Source: Paraglomus occultum (Eukaryota; Glomeromycota; Glomeromycetes; Paraglomerales; Paraglomeraceae). From it: 32,924 nt of DNA. Position numbers and translations under genes: made by a program. Position 1 is the stretch's first letter. Each line of letters begins with the position of its first letter. This document shows positions 1 to 11,133 of the stretch, in pieces. Where the stretch lies: the NCBI GenBank assembly GCA_910592205.1, contig CAJVPJ010000236.1, forward strand, positions 1 through 32,924, given 5' to 3'. Under the pieces are notes generated by a model. That model was not told where the DNA came from. It searched no databases and was given only the letters and a program-made list of their open reading frames with translations.

Positions 1-37
1 TACTTCCGTGATGTCATGCAACAACAAGAAGAGCAAT

Positions 38-199
38 GAAAGTTACCAGCGAAATATCGTATGATTACACTATCCATAATTCGATTTTTCAAAACAATAT
101 CAGAAGAGTCAATCTTACTAAGGAAAGTTATCAGCGAAGTATCGTATGATTGCACTATTCATCATTCGATTTTTCAAAATTACATCAGACGAGTCAATC
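38..199. repeat. 85-bp-period direct repeat, two copies
   Basis: Two 77-bp copies, at 38-114 and 123-199, start with gaaagtta and end with gagtcaatc. By eye they match at 68 of 77 positions. The period is 85 bp, not a multiple of three, and neither copy looks coding. The second copy abuts the inverted-repeat element that starts at about 202. It is probably an old local duplication in repetitive DNA. Confidence 0.8.
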
Positions 200-201
200 C
201 C

Positions 202-640
202 ATAATCGAGTATTTATCCGCCGCTTTTCCCGTCCATCCGCCGCTTTCACCGCGTTATCCCGCTTTTCCCGATGAAATCCGGATTATTATCACGGTTATT
301 TAGGTTATTATTTGGGTACGCTGATAATTTCCAATTTAAGTCAAAGACAACCAATGATAAGCATGTGCTCATAAAAAAATCCGAATGTGATATCTAAATG
401 TGATATGTTCGTCTTGCCCATATATTGTGCTGCTAACAAGGTAGAGCTTGGTGTTGTATTATAAACAGTCAAAATCACTTGGCGAAGACGTTATGTCATT
501 CTTACCTTTAAGTAATCTGAAAATTTCTTCTTTTACATACGGCATATCAGTTATCACATAGCCGGATTTTTTAAGGTTATTCAAATTATTCTGTACTACA
601 TGCAGATCACGGTAAAAGCGGCGGATAAATACTCGATTAT
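202..640. mobile_element. MITE-like element with 30-bp terminal inverted repeats
   Basis: The 30 bases at 202-231 are the reverse complement of 611-640 with one mismatch. A TA lies one base inside each outer edge (203-204 and 638-639), as expected for a Tc1/mariner-type TA target duplication. The left arm contains tccgccgctttt, and a near copy (tccgccgctttc) follows 20 bp downstream at 237. The 440-bp interior has no convincing reading frame, so this would be a non-autonomous element. The exact ends and the superfamily are inference. Confidence 0.6.
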
Positions 641-659
641 AATTTATTGGCTTTTCACA

Positions 660-694
660 TAATAATAATACGTAATAATAATAATAATAATAAT
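660..694. repeat. AAT trinucleotide microsatellite
   Basis: An (AAT)n run interrupted once by a cg dinucleotide, just outside the right arm of the inverted-repeat element. Confidence 0.85.
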
Positions 695-1335
695 ACGCAG
701 ATTGTAATTATCACTTACATACGCAATCTTCATTCGTTCCATAATTGTTTTATATGCTATAAGAATAGTTGTTAGAAGTCGGAAAGAAAAGCTTATTTTA
801 CTGTGTCGATTAGTGTAGCATACATAGATTAGATTGTACCTTTATCTGACATGCAACCTTCATCTTCATTCGGTAACATTATTTCTATATTGCGATAGAA
901 TATTTTTTTAGAATTGACAGTCTTGTCGTTGATGATAATGCAACGCTTTTGCTACGATCCAGCAGTTGACTATTGAACTTTTAACCTTCCTCGCTGTTAT
1001 TATGATTCACGGAATGGGATATCTTGTGTCTCAAAAGCATCAAAACGTCTAAATAGTACTTTATAGATTAATACAATAATGTATTCATCTTGATGTGGTA
1101 AAAAGTGACTTAACTCATAAACATGTACTTAGTCCGTTGCTTTTCAGAGGATGAATATTTGACGTGTTATTATCGTCCGTAAGCCAACGGCATAGATACG
1201 TAGTTACCCGCTTGTAGTTTGGCTTCGTAGTTGCGCATATTAATAGGCCAGATTCCAACGACTTCGTGACGTCAAGTGTAACATTTCTAATGTCTTAACT
1301 CTGGTCATGAAATTAGGACTGTAGTGACTGGAATT
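695..1335. other. AT-rich stretch without recognised features
   Basis: No coding signal, RNA gene or clear repeat was seen. It leads into the transposase relic and may contain its decayed 5' part, but I could not recognise a helix-turn-helix domain. Confidence 0.5.
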
Positions 1336-1339
1336 ACTC

Positions 1340-1610
1340 CAGATTAGCAACGAGCCAATGAAGAAATCAGGGCCAGAATTTTCGAAGAATTTCTTAAAAT
1401 AACGTCCTACAAGTCACGGACTGGCCTGCTAACAGTCCAGAATTAAACTCCATCGAAAACTCATGGAGCATCGTTAGAAGAATGAAGAAAAAAGGATGCC
1501 ACAAAATTTGGAATAATATTTCTGATGAAACTAAATTTAGTTAAATCAATGAAAAATCGTTATCAACTAGTTATTGAAAATAATGGGAAAAAAAATCGAT
1601 TATTAAAACT
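1340..1610 (+). pseudogene. Tc1/mariner transposase C-terminal relic
   Basis: Three broken frames together resemble the end of a Tc1-like DDE transposase. NEEIRARIFEEFLK corresponds to the stretch after the second catalytic Asp. VTDWPANSPELNSIENSW corresponds to the family signature around the third catalytic acidic residue (normally WPxxSPDLNPIEN-W; here E replaces the D of SPD). MKNRYQLVIENNG corresponds to the usual last helix. Stop codons and frame changes separate these blocks, and the N-terminal DNA-binding half and first Asp are not recognisable. The element is dead. It cannot be linked with confidence to the inverted-repeat element at 202-640, although both fit the same superfamily. 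Confidence 0.75.
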
Positions 1611-2145
1611 AATAAATAAAATTTGCTTGTTTTAAGCTTTGAATTGGTATATTTACTGTTTAATTTAATGCAATTGTTGTGGAACTACAAAAAAATTTAG
1701 TGAGGCAATTCATTTCGTCACACATGGTATATTCTATATGTATTGACTAGATACGATTGATGCATACAGTTTAAAATTCTGCGTTGTTCATCTAACAGTT
1801 GAGCGGCCTATGGAAAATGGTTAGCTATTTCGTCATGCTTGGCTTTCGGATGTCGTTAGCATATTCAGAAATTTCGCGTTTAGCACACTATTCATCAATC
1901 GTGGTATTGGTTAATATCAAATCACATGAGCTGTAAACTAAACCTTATTTGTCAATGGAATGAGAATCCCTGCATTTTAGATGTAATGGAGAAAAGCACC
2001 ATGATGGATATTACACGAATCACTTTTTTTTCTCCTTCAGATCGAAGAAAAGCTGAATCCTAATTTTTTCGTGTACTACCCGTTCGTGCCTACTCTGTAT
2101 AAATGTGGAGAACTGTTGGTGAGAGATTATATTATCAATGGTTAA
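1611..2145. other. Intergenic DNA upstream of SCO1
   Basis: AT-rich, no gene recognised. It should include the SCO1 promoter; no clear TATA box or other site was seen. Confidence 0.5.
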
Positions 2146-3561
2146 ATGCGAGATTCGATCTATATGATTTTTAACGGATTATACTTGCACGAGATAGGTC
2201 AAAGGAGTGCACGTGTGTTTCCTGTGCGCCAGCCTCGAGTAAGTTCCCAAATGCCATTTCTCTTCATACAGATGTTCATACAGCCCGCCCATACGGTTGA
2301 CCCTAATATAACGTTCTTCTAGAATTACCAAATTATTTATAGCAATCCCATTCGACAGAGCAGAAATTTTCCATCGCAAAACGAATTCAGATTTTATACA
2401 ACAGAACCAAAAACTGTAAAGTCGCAAACAAAAGCGAAGACTCGGTATGCCATAGGGGTATGGCAAATATTAGTAGCATCCCCCCACCCTTTGTGCCTTT
2501 CCCTTCTGATTGCAACTCTAAAACGAGTCAATATTTTGCAAAGATTATTGATTGTCTTTTTCAATTTTGAATTCAACCAGCCTTTCACATGGAAAAGTTT
2601 GATACTTTTTGTTGCGACTGGTGCTGGGTTGTTGTATCACTTCAGATTAGAGAAAGAACGATTGGAAAAACGTACGAATGGACACTGAGTGTCTTTAGGT
2701 TGACCTCTGTATGATGTTCATATCTGTAGACGTGAAAAGAGGGGGGGGGGAACGATCGCAAATACGCTTTCATTGATTGTCGATATACGCTTTTCCGCTC
2801 TGATTCTTTTTGATCAGAAAAAGAAGAACGAAAGAAACAACCAATAGGCAAACCAGATGTCGGCGGACCGTTTGAGCTACTTAATCAAGATGGAAAGCTC
2901 ACGACTAACAACGATTTTCGCGGGAGATTCATGCTTGTATATTTTGGTTTTACGCATTGTCCTGATATTTGTCCCGAAGAGCTGGACAAAATGTCTGAAG
3001 TCATTGAGCGGCTATGTAGGTATTTGGGGAGAGAAGTTCGCGTGTTACCAGTCAGATTGATGTTATATACGTTGGCTAAGTCTGTACTCTTACGCTTGTC
3101 CAGATAATGATAATGAAGTGGGTAAAGTAATAGTTCCCATTTTTATTTCTTGTGATCCTCAGCGTGATACCGTAGAAGCAGTACGCGAATATCTAAAAGG
3201 CAAGTTTACGTAATGGTTTCTAACCCAATACGATTATCCTCCGCGTGTACTAACTTGTTAGACATATAAATTCAAAGACTTTCACAAAGATATGGTTGGT
3301 CTGACCGGCACCTTTGAACAAGTTGCCAAAGTAGCAAAAGCCTACCGCGTTTACTTCAGTCGGCCGCCTGATGTGGAAGAGGGAGAAGACTATTTGGTTG
3401 ATCATTCAATATTCTTTTATTTGATGGACGGCAATGGAGAGTTCGTGGACGTGTTTGGAAAGAATATGACAGTTGAGGATATTACAGACAAAACTAAAAA
3501 GTATATTAAGAATTACATATCCGATGGTGGCAATCTTGTGCCGTTAGAGAAGACAAGATGA
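2146..3561 (+). CDS. SCO1: SCO1-like mitochondrial copper chaperone
   Basis: Delivers copper to the CuA site of cytochrome c oxidase subunit 2 at the inner mitochondrial membrane. Six exons: 2146-2238, 2323-2457, 2581-2671, 2818-3015, 3104-3199, 3278-3561. All phases fit and give 298 aa, close to yeast Sco1 (295). Residues 1-76 are rich in Arg, Ser, Asn and Gln, as in a matrix presequence. One membrane span lies at about 81-96, after GPFTWKSL. The thioredoxin-like domain carries the copper-binding CPDIC (Cys154, Cys158) and the distant ligand His247 in YLVDHS. The block FISCDPQRDT and the block LKDFHKDMVGLTGT are typical of the family. The ATG at 2146 follows an in-frame stop directly, and a second ATG at 2164 is possible. 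Intron 5 is GC-AG. Exon 1 is the least certain. Confidence 0.93.
3200..3277 (+). other. SCO1: GC-AG intron (SCO1 intron 5)
   Basis: The donor reads AAAG|GCAAGT, the strong consensus of GC-AG introns. A perfect TACTAAC branch site lies at 3249-3255. The first AG after it (ttgttag) is too close to the branch point, and the second AG (ttcaaag) gives L-K-D-F-H-K in frame, matching the family. No GT donor nearby keeps the frame and the conserved KDFH. Confidence 0.8.
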
Positions 3562-3891
3562 TTGGTGGTAAGAAAATACAGTACAATAACTTGTTGTTGA
3601 ACTTAATAACGTTCAGTCTTGGATCTTAGTAAACCGACCCAATCCAGTATCGATACAGAGACATTGTTGCGTGTGTGTACTTATGGAATTTTATCTCTGC
3701 TTCTCATACATACTTGAAAGTTATTAGCAGATTTAACAAGCACAAATAATTGCTATATTACGAAAATTGATAATGTGGGTTGGTAGTCGATGATAGAGTA
3801 AATCGTTCAATTAATGATGTTATACCATTCTGCGACTGTCCGTCTCGTCTTTTAGCCTAAAAATTGAATTGGCTCTCTTCTTTCCGAAATA
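3562..3891. other. SCO1-DID2 intergenic region
   Basis: About 330 bp between a plus-strand stop and the proposed start of the next plus-strand gene. No specific site recognised. Confidence 0.5.
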
Positions 3892-5171
3892 ATGTCGAAT
3901 AAAGAAGATAACAAAAAGGTCAATTTTATATTAAGGAGACGTCTATTTCTGACCAATGGCGTGCGATTTAACCCAAGTCCGAGTTTGTACCAACTCTGTA
4001 ACTCCCTTCTCCATTCGCAGCACATACTAGGACATAATATACGAAATGAGCAGGCTCGACAGTATTGATCGTTTCATAATGCTAATATTTATATAACGCG
4101 TGCATGTAGTTTATTGAGCTTTATTGTTAATAAATGTCATTCTCTCCCGATTAAAGAGAGTTTATTTCAGCTTAAGGTATGTATACATAATGGCTATGGA
4201 GACGTTTATAAAGGCTCAAATATATACTCAGTATATTAATATATGTATACTATTAGTTTACAGCAAAGGCACTTAATCGTCAAGCTAAGAAGGCCACTAA
4301 AGATGAAGGTACCGAGAAAGCAAAACTTAAAAAAGTGCGTCTTCCCTCCTATATTGCCGTTATCTTTTCCAAAAATTCGTTGAATACAAATCAGTATATT
4401 TGCAGGCTATACAACAAGGTGATGTGGAGAGTGCTCGTATATATGCGGCCAACGCCATTCGTAAGAAGAACGAAGCTTTGAATTTGACAAGGTTGTCTTC
4501 GAGGATAGATGCTGTTGCAAGCCGAGTGCAGACAGCAGTGACGATGCAAAAGGTCAGACGATTTTCGATTAGGGTGATGCTTTTATTCTGGTATCCTACA
4601 CTAAATACCCATTACAATTTTAGGTTACGGGATCGATGGCAAATGTGGTAAAAGGCATGGACAAAGCGATGGAAACTATGAATCTTGAAAAGGTGTGCTA
4701 TTGAACCGTTACAAGATTATTTCCTATGGTACGCTTATTACTCGCGCATTATTATATACGGATCCCTTATTCCTTCTTTCTTCTCTTCTCATCAATAAAC
4801 ACAGATTTCGATGGTAATGGATAAATTTGAATCACAATTTGAAGACCTCGATGTACAAACGCAATACATGGAAGGTGCTATGGGTAATACTACTACTATG
4901 TCAACACCTCAAGAAGACGTTGATCTCCTTATGCAGCAGGTTGCAGATGAGGCTGGTTTGGAGTTAAGCCATGCGCTGGGTGAGGCCGTCCCTAGTAGCA
5001 TTCTTGGGTCTGTAGATAAGACCAGTGAAGAGGATAAAGAATTGACAGAAAGGTCAGTTAATGTTAAGGAAAATATCGGGAAGAAGACGGGCAGAGATGC
5101 GAGTATTTGTAACAATATTTAATACCCCCTTATGTTCATATTGTAGATTGAAGGCACTAAGAAATCTTTAG
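3892..5171 (+). CDS. DID2: ESCRT-III subunit Did2/Vps46 (CHMP1)
   Basis: A Snf7-family coiled-coil protein that recruits Vps4 to ESCRT-III on endosomes. Exons: 3892-3918 (tentative), 4159-4176, 4257-4334, 4406-4552, 4624-4692, 4805-5052, 5147-5171; 203 aa, the usual CHMP1 length. Family blocks are [50 protein letters not shown] and [16 protein letters not shown]. The C-terminus, ELTERLKALRN, is the MIM1 motif bound by the Vps4 MIT domain; it is rebuilt only by splicing out 5053-5146. Acceptor 4256 is chosen over the next AG because it restores FTAK. The first exon (MSNKEDNKK) and its 240-bp intron are the weakest part: they fit phase and position but rest on splice consensus alone. Confidence 0.93.
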
Positions 5172-6917
5172 CTTGGCTTTCCCTTCCCGACGGATTTTTT
5201 TTTCTCTTCTATTTACTTAGATGTTTGATTGTATTTATGATCTGAATTGAATACTTGAGAATAGAATTAGACGAATTCATGATTTGTATGATTTAAAACA
5301 TGGAAATTTCTAATTGATGTCTATTTGGCTATAATTCGAGAACTGAAGTTATTGAAACGGAATATTATTCTTAAACTGATAGTACACAGTTAAAAGAGAG
5401 GGCAAATGGAATACTACTAAAGTGTCTACAGCTGTAAACTTTTTTGTAAATATTTCCATTACCTCGCATAACAGTATAATGGTTATCCGATCCGACTTTC
5501 TGCAATAAACCGTACGATGTGAACGTAGAAGTTTTCAATGCAATTATTAAGGACAATTCTTTACGTGTTATAGTATCATGGATTTTTATACGGCCATTCG
5601 GTAAGACTTTGCAATAATAATACTTAATTCCAAAGAAACAAACAAGCGTTTGCTATCGCGGTTGACGTATTCTAGAAGGGACCACGAACGTTGTTTGAAA
5701 CGATTAATAAAGGTGCGAGTTCAGTTTTTCCAGCGATTTTGATCGTAGAAGCTTAATCCTTCATTAACATCTTTTCGTTCATGTTCTTCCCAGAAATTTA
5801 TCCAGGGCGCTGCGTCTTAACACATGGAACATCCTCTTTATCAAATATGACTGAAGGCCGTGGACAGAATTCCATCCATTGAATGTGGGATAATAAGACT
5901 GAAATCGCTAAGTTACAAAATATTACTTGGTTGTTAACATTAAGTATAGCGCTAAAAATATTGCGAGAGGTGAATCAAACTATTTGTCATAGTCACCGGG
6001 AGTGGTAATTAAAAAAACGCGTCAAATTTAATCATGTTAATAGTTCTATGTTTATAAGTGATAATCTATTACTATACCAGCTTACGGAAATTCGATTAAC
6101 ATCTATTTGAGAATACTGGTCGCCGTAGTTCGGGCGAGACAGAAAAAGTCTCAATAACAAGGAATGTCAAGAATGAAGTCTATCCGATGGTAAATAAGGT
6201 TTAACTCATTCTAGTAATAGTAATCCAATTTTCATTTATAGTTCAGAAATAGAAAGATTTGTTGATAATTCAGGAAATGTAAGTTATGGATGTTGAATGA
6301 GTTTGTTATTTATGAACATGATTATCATAGTAATAGTAATAATAATAGTAATAGTGACTCTTATCCTATGTATTTTTGACCAGAGGGAGATTTGAACTAC
6401 CTTCTAATGCTCGATCTACTCCTCGGATATGATTATGACAATAAGTATGCATTACATCGCTACAAGTTATGGAAATGCAATGACTCAAACGTGCAAGGAA
6501 AATTGGTAAAAAGACTCAAGCGTGCATGGATTCAATGCTCAGAAACTCGTCTTACGCTATACATGTTTACAAAATATTAGAATAGCCTTAACTATGCCTT
6601 CAATTATCTCCATTTTTCTCTTTTAATGCGTTGACATCACTTGATTTGTCTATGTCCTCGTGCTTAAACTTATTTACTCACTTATTATTGGCTGCTTGGA
6701 AATTAACGTCTATTTTTAATTTTTGTCGTGTTTCCAGGAGGATCATAATAGAAATTTAAAGAAAATAACAATTGTCATTGTGGACATTGTTCAGCATGTT
6801 TCCAACGCAACAAACTTCGGTGTAACGTTATAAGATTCACTTAAAAGACGGGATCTGCGTCAAACATGACCATCATCTCTTTACTCGCTACACTACACGT
6901 CTCTAACGGCATTCAAC
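5172..6917. other. 1.7-kb intergenic region
   Basis: AT-rich with scattered stops in all frames. A 62-codon open frame at 6392-6580 has no recognised motif and is not called. A trinucleotide repeat lies near 6330. The 3' end should include the promoter of the Stc1-domain gene. Confidence 0.5.
6328..6357. repeat. TAG/TAA-type trinucleotide repeat
   Basis: Imperfect run of tagtaa and taataa units; simple repeat only. Confidence 0.8.
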
Positions 6918-7619
6918 ATGTCTAGTTCCGGTTATGGTTCAGGACTCGGACCTAATTCCCAAAGTCAGCCCAAATTAGTGTTCTGCCATGGCTGTAAGAA
7001 GGACAAGCCGCACCATACGTTCTCTAAAACTCAGCTGGCCAAGCACATGTCTAACTTTTCTAATCGTTAGTATCCGGACAGAAGTCACAAAATATACTTT
7101 ATGGTCGTTAGGCTAAATCGCTGATCTATCAAGTATAGACGCGATGTTGTAGAGACGATTTCATGTTTGTGTGTTTGTGAAGGAAGTTTGATATGATGCC
7201 GTTTTCTACACGACTTGACCGGTTGTCTTTTGCGTGTTTTTTCCTTCTCTTAGAATACGCTCCGAAAGGAAGAACCATGAAACTACATCATACGATGTGT
7301 AAACAATGTACCCCACAACAGAATTTGAAACTAACTTGTATGTTGTGCACTAGAACCAAAGCACTCGACGAATTCGCCAAGGTAAAGCCAATTATCCAGA
7401 TAGCAACCAATACAGGGTATAAGTAATGTCTACTCATTAATAAGTAGTTCGTGAGTTGTTAATGTGTGATTGTATTATTAATAGGCACAGCGTAAAAACG
7501 CGGAAAAGGCAAAATGTAAAGTCTGTATGAAAAAACGCGACGAACAAGATCTCACGGATAGTGAACCGGACTCTGACTCTGAGGGAGAATACAACGATAC
7601 ATGGGATGACATTCTTTAG
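6918..7619 (+). CDS. Stc1-domain zinc-binding protein
   Basis: Three exons, 6918-7065, 7254-7381 and 7485-7619, give a 136-aa protein with matched phases. Four CxxC pairs (Cys23/26, 65/68, 78/81, 103/106) and the surrounding pattern FCHGCKKDKPHHTFSKTQL, CKQCTPQQNLKLTCMLC, LDEFAKAQRKNAEKAKC match the Stc1 domain. In fission yeast Stc1 links Argonaute to the CLRC H3K9 methyltransferase complex, tying siRNAs to heterochromatin. The tail after residue 110 is acidic (DSEPDSDSEGE and onward). No other domain is present. The family assignment is from pattern memory and strong; a role in RNAi-directed heterochromatin here is inference. The next gene converges on it. Confidence 0.85.
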
Positions 7620-7833
7620 ATGTGCTAAACGACGAGGTTCGTGACAAGCATGACATTTTTATGAATCCCATTGTGAAAGACCAACATGTATTGATGATCT
7701 GTTCGTTGTTTTGCTTCTTGATCATATTGTTTGTCTAGAATTCATCTTTCGATTATATCATCCGTAAACTCGTTATAAATGAGGAAGTGAACTTTATATT
7801 TATATAAAAATGCCATGTTCGTCTTCGTTGTCA

Positions 7834-7839
7834 AATAAA
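7834..7839 (+). terminator. Possible polyadenylation signal (AATAAA)
   Basis: AATAAA about 215 bases after the stop of the Stc1-domain gene. A minus-strand copy lies at 7856-7861, about 160 bases after the stop of the converging mannosyltransferase gene. The two genes may have overlapping 3' ends. Motif only. Confidence 0.35.
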
Positions 7840-8022
7840 ACAACCGTCACCCAATTTTATTAAATTTTGGTTAAATTATTAAACAATAATAATGTGTTAC
7901 CTTGCCATTGGTTCATGAACCCGGACAATCAATTAACTATTTCTTTAGTGTTAAAAAGGATAAACGAAATCGTTCAGTCTCATGCACAGCAACGACATAA
8001 TATCGACACATGTGAGATACGT

Positions 8023-11000
8023 TTACTTAACTGCAAAATGTAAATCCCAAGTATCCAGCCACATCATGCGTTTTACTTCTTCTATACTTAGACCTGGCGT
8101 TCCGTATGTTATCGGAGCGAAAAACCAGAATATCACTGCTATGCCTCCAAGTAACAAACCTACAACTAGATAGGATGTCCATGGAACATCTGCGTGCAGA
8201 ACCTGACGAACTGGTTTCTTTGTCAGAGGGGGGTATGAAACGGGATAATTAAGCGAATTAACAAACATGAAATTAAACATGACAGCCGCTACCAGATAAG
8301 AACATAGTAGCGCAGGGAGATAGTGATGGAGAAAGAGTGCTCGCCCCATTAGGAAGAACGGGCCGTAATGGAGCAGCCATGCCATCACGAAGAATCCCGC
8401 AGAGTTGTAGAATCTATTTCTGACAGCTAAAGAACATGAATGCAAATAAGCTTTTATATTCGATAGGTATGGTGACATCAAGGCATTATTACTCACGTGG
8501 ATGTAGCGGCGTCATTCCTCTTCGTCGCGAAATAACTTCTGCTCCAAAAATACCAACAAATACTGAAATCGATCCTATGCTCAGCCACCAAGTGAGTGGA
8601 TTTCCAAGTAGATAAATCTGTGATCTACTATCATTTTTTGTCCAGAACGATATTCCACGAACTAAAAATGGCCAGTTTATTGGAGAGCTTGCGTATGGGT
8701 GGGATTTAGTAAGTCCAGAGTTGTGGGCAATCATAAGCCGTTGGAGTTCGAAAAATTTATAAATAAAAGGCATTTCCTTTGGAGGTTTCTTGGGCTTTTC
8801 GACTTCAGTCACTGAAGAATAATTAAATAGTTAGAAAGGCAATAAAGCAGAAGGAATTGCCAATTTTTAAAAAATATGTGTAATTACCATTCTTCCCGAC
8901 AATTTCGTCGACGTACCAAAGATTACTCTTTTCAACATTATTCTTGTTTCCATTAACTTCTTGTTGTTTAAACGCCCATTGCGGCAAAGCCTCCTTATGC
9001 GTCCATAGTGCAACCTTTGTGCTATAATGTAGCAGTCTTGTATAACTAGCTTTACTCTTCCATACAGTATTTGACTCTCCTTTTTCAATCAATACTTGGA
9101 ATACTGTCTCGTTATATCGGGAATCGTCTTCAACAGATATCGTAGTAAATTCTTGATTAGTGGGCATCAGTGGTGACGCAACATCGTGCGTTAGGAGATG
9201 AGAGTGAGTGTTTACGTGTTCCAAACGGATGTGGTCGCCATGCTTGATAGTATCATTCAATGGTCGATCGGCTGAATCAAGGAAGGGAGTAGCTGGCTTC
9301 ACGATCCAGTGATTATTGCTATCTCTGTGTGGATACCCTGTTACTTGCTGGCCTGGAGATTTTAAAGAGGATAAGGCATCACAATAAAAAGTCATATTCA
9401 TCTTTTCGAATCAGTGAGCAACAGGCGTAGTTGTTGTTAATCTAATTACCTTGACTGCTTATCCTCCCGTCGTCGTATCGTAAAGGATATTTTTGAGGAT
9501 GCGAATGTAGAAACACCGAAGTATCCTTATGTTTCAGAGAGATCGTGTCGCCAAATCTGATTTCTGTTGAAAACGCAATAATTATTCAACTAATCTTAAT
9601 CAAAACAAGACATATCTCTTCCTATATAGGTACCATGACTTTCATAACTCAACGAGTTTCCCTTCAAAGTAAGTTGGAACTCGGGACTCATAAATGCATC
9701 TCCAGGACCACTGCCGTTAAGAATGGCAAAATGCACATAAAACCAGAATAGATAGATGGCGATCGGGATTACGATTAGACAAACCGCACGAGCAAAGAAG
9801 TGACTTCTAAATTGTTGCTGTTTTTGATTTCATTGGCCAATGTTAATATCATGTGATAGTTTTATTGTCACGTGATATTGCCCTAAGCATACAGACCATA
9901 CTTAGACCACGTCTAATGTCCAATAGCTCCCACAGATCAGACAAAACAGCAAAACCAATCGTAGCAACAGTGAGCAGTCCGACCATCTTCACGCTGTAAA
10001 AGCATTTTTAGTTCACGTCTGCACGCTTGGTGAACGACAAATGTCGCGGGCATCGTCTCACCTCATCGTCAAACCAAGTAAAACTCCGGTGATTGTCAAC
10101 CATAACCACCAATCTGTAGAGAATGGACTATATAACAAAGAATATAAATTAGGGGGAAAATACCCGTACCGTAAAAATCATACAGATAATTAACGCGACT
10201 GGCAAGCTTACCTTAGTCGAAACTTGTAAAACTTGATATAAGAGTACAAAGTACACGTCATAAAGAACACAAGCATTGCATCGAGTAAAATCAATCTCGT
10301 TTGGGTAATCAACGCATTATCTATCAAATAACAAAACTGCTCAACAAGCCATTCAAATCCGAATCAATGTCTCCAACCAAAGTCCTCAAACTTCACTTTC
10401 CCTGTTGATTATCTTACCAAACAATACAAGCCCTGCCGCGAAACAAGCAGTGATAACGGGGTATCCCGATTCAATCAAGATCAAATAAGTCAATGGCACC
10501 AGCAAACCTCCAAGGGTAGCAGGTAACAATCTTAATCCAACGTACGGAACGTTATTTTTTATGTAATCATCGCCAATGTTATCGAACTCAAAGTGTCCAT
10601 CATAACCAAGAAACCAACCCATTGCCGCTAGCATGAGTTTGGCTAAAGGAGGATGAACGTCGAAGAAATACGTGCGTTTCAGGTAGAAACTTGCAAATTT
10701 GCCAAAATGGACTTCGTCAAAGCTGATAAATTAGATTTGTGATAGATCCACGATGTAGGTGGTTAGGAGCTCAATTTGTTTCTTACAGAGAATGCAAGTG
10801 AGGACAGGAATTGGTTAAGGAAGCTGAAAACCAGTCGTGGAAATTTAAATAGACTTACACAACTTCGCTTGGATTACTTATATGCCAAAATCTTGTTATG
10901 AGGCCAAGGCCTGTAACGACTATTAACATCAAATTAGAAAAGTCGTCTTCTTCAGGTTGTGATGGCGACTCATCCTACATTTGAAGCTCTATAAGATATA

Positions 11001-11133
11001 ATGCTTTCGAATCAACGTGAATGCTTTCCATCCTTTATACCTTCGTTTTATCTTCCGAGTTGGTCTGGGGAAAAAGTTCTTCTTCGGTTTTAGCATCAAA
11101 CTTTTTGCCAGCCCGTTGCCGGATTTCTGCCAT
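8023..11133 (-). CDS. PMT4: Protein O-mannosyltransferase, PMT4/POMT1 type
   Basis: ER membrane enzyme that transfers mannose from dolichyl-phosphate-mannose to Ser/Thr of secretory proteins. Eleven exons (minus strand): 11133-11041, 10974-10859, 10722-10418, 10320-10212, 10127-10062, 9993-9897, 9817-9634, 9563-9450, 9352-8888, 8811-8497, 8426-8023; 755 aa. The catalytic Asp-Glu pair is Asp72-Glu73 in VVFDEVHFGKF, followed by YFFDVHPPLAKL. Next come membrane segments with DNALITQTRLILLD. A lumenal MIR domain lies at about 325-515 (LKHKDTSVFLHSHP; GDHIRLEHVNTHSHLLTHDV). The C-terminal membrane block contains ALFLHHYLPALL. RLLPATLGGLLVPLTY and the MIR region look more like PMT4/POMT1 than PMT1 or PMT2; the subfamily is inferred. 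The start ATG is the first in the frame, and the cytosolic N-terminus is short and charged. Confidence 0.92.

Noticed and set aside
6392-6580. 62-codon open frame MNYLLMLDLLLGYDYDNK and onward
   Set aside because: Begins in trinucleotide-repeat surroundings, has no motif and no supporting splice partners.
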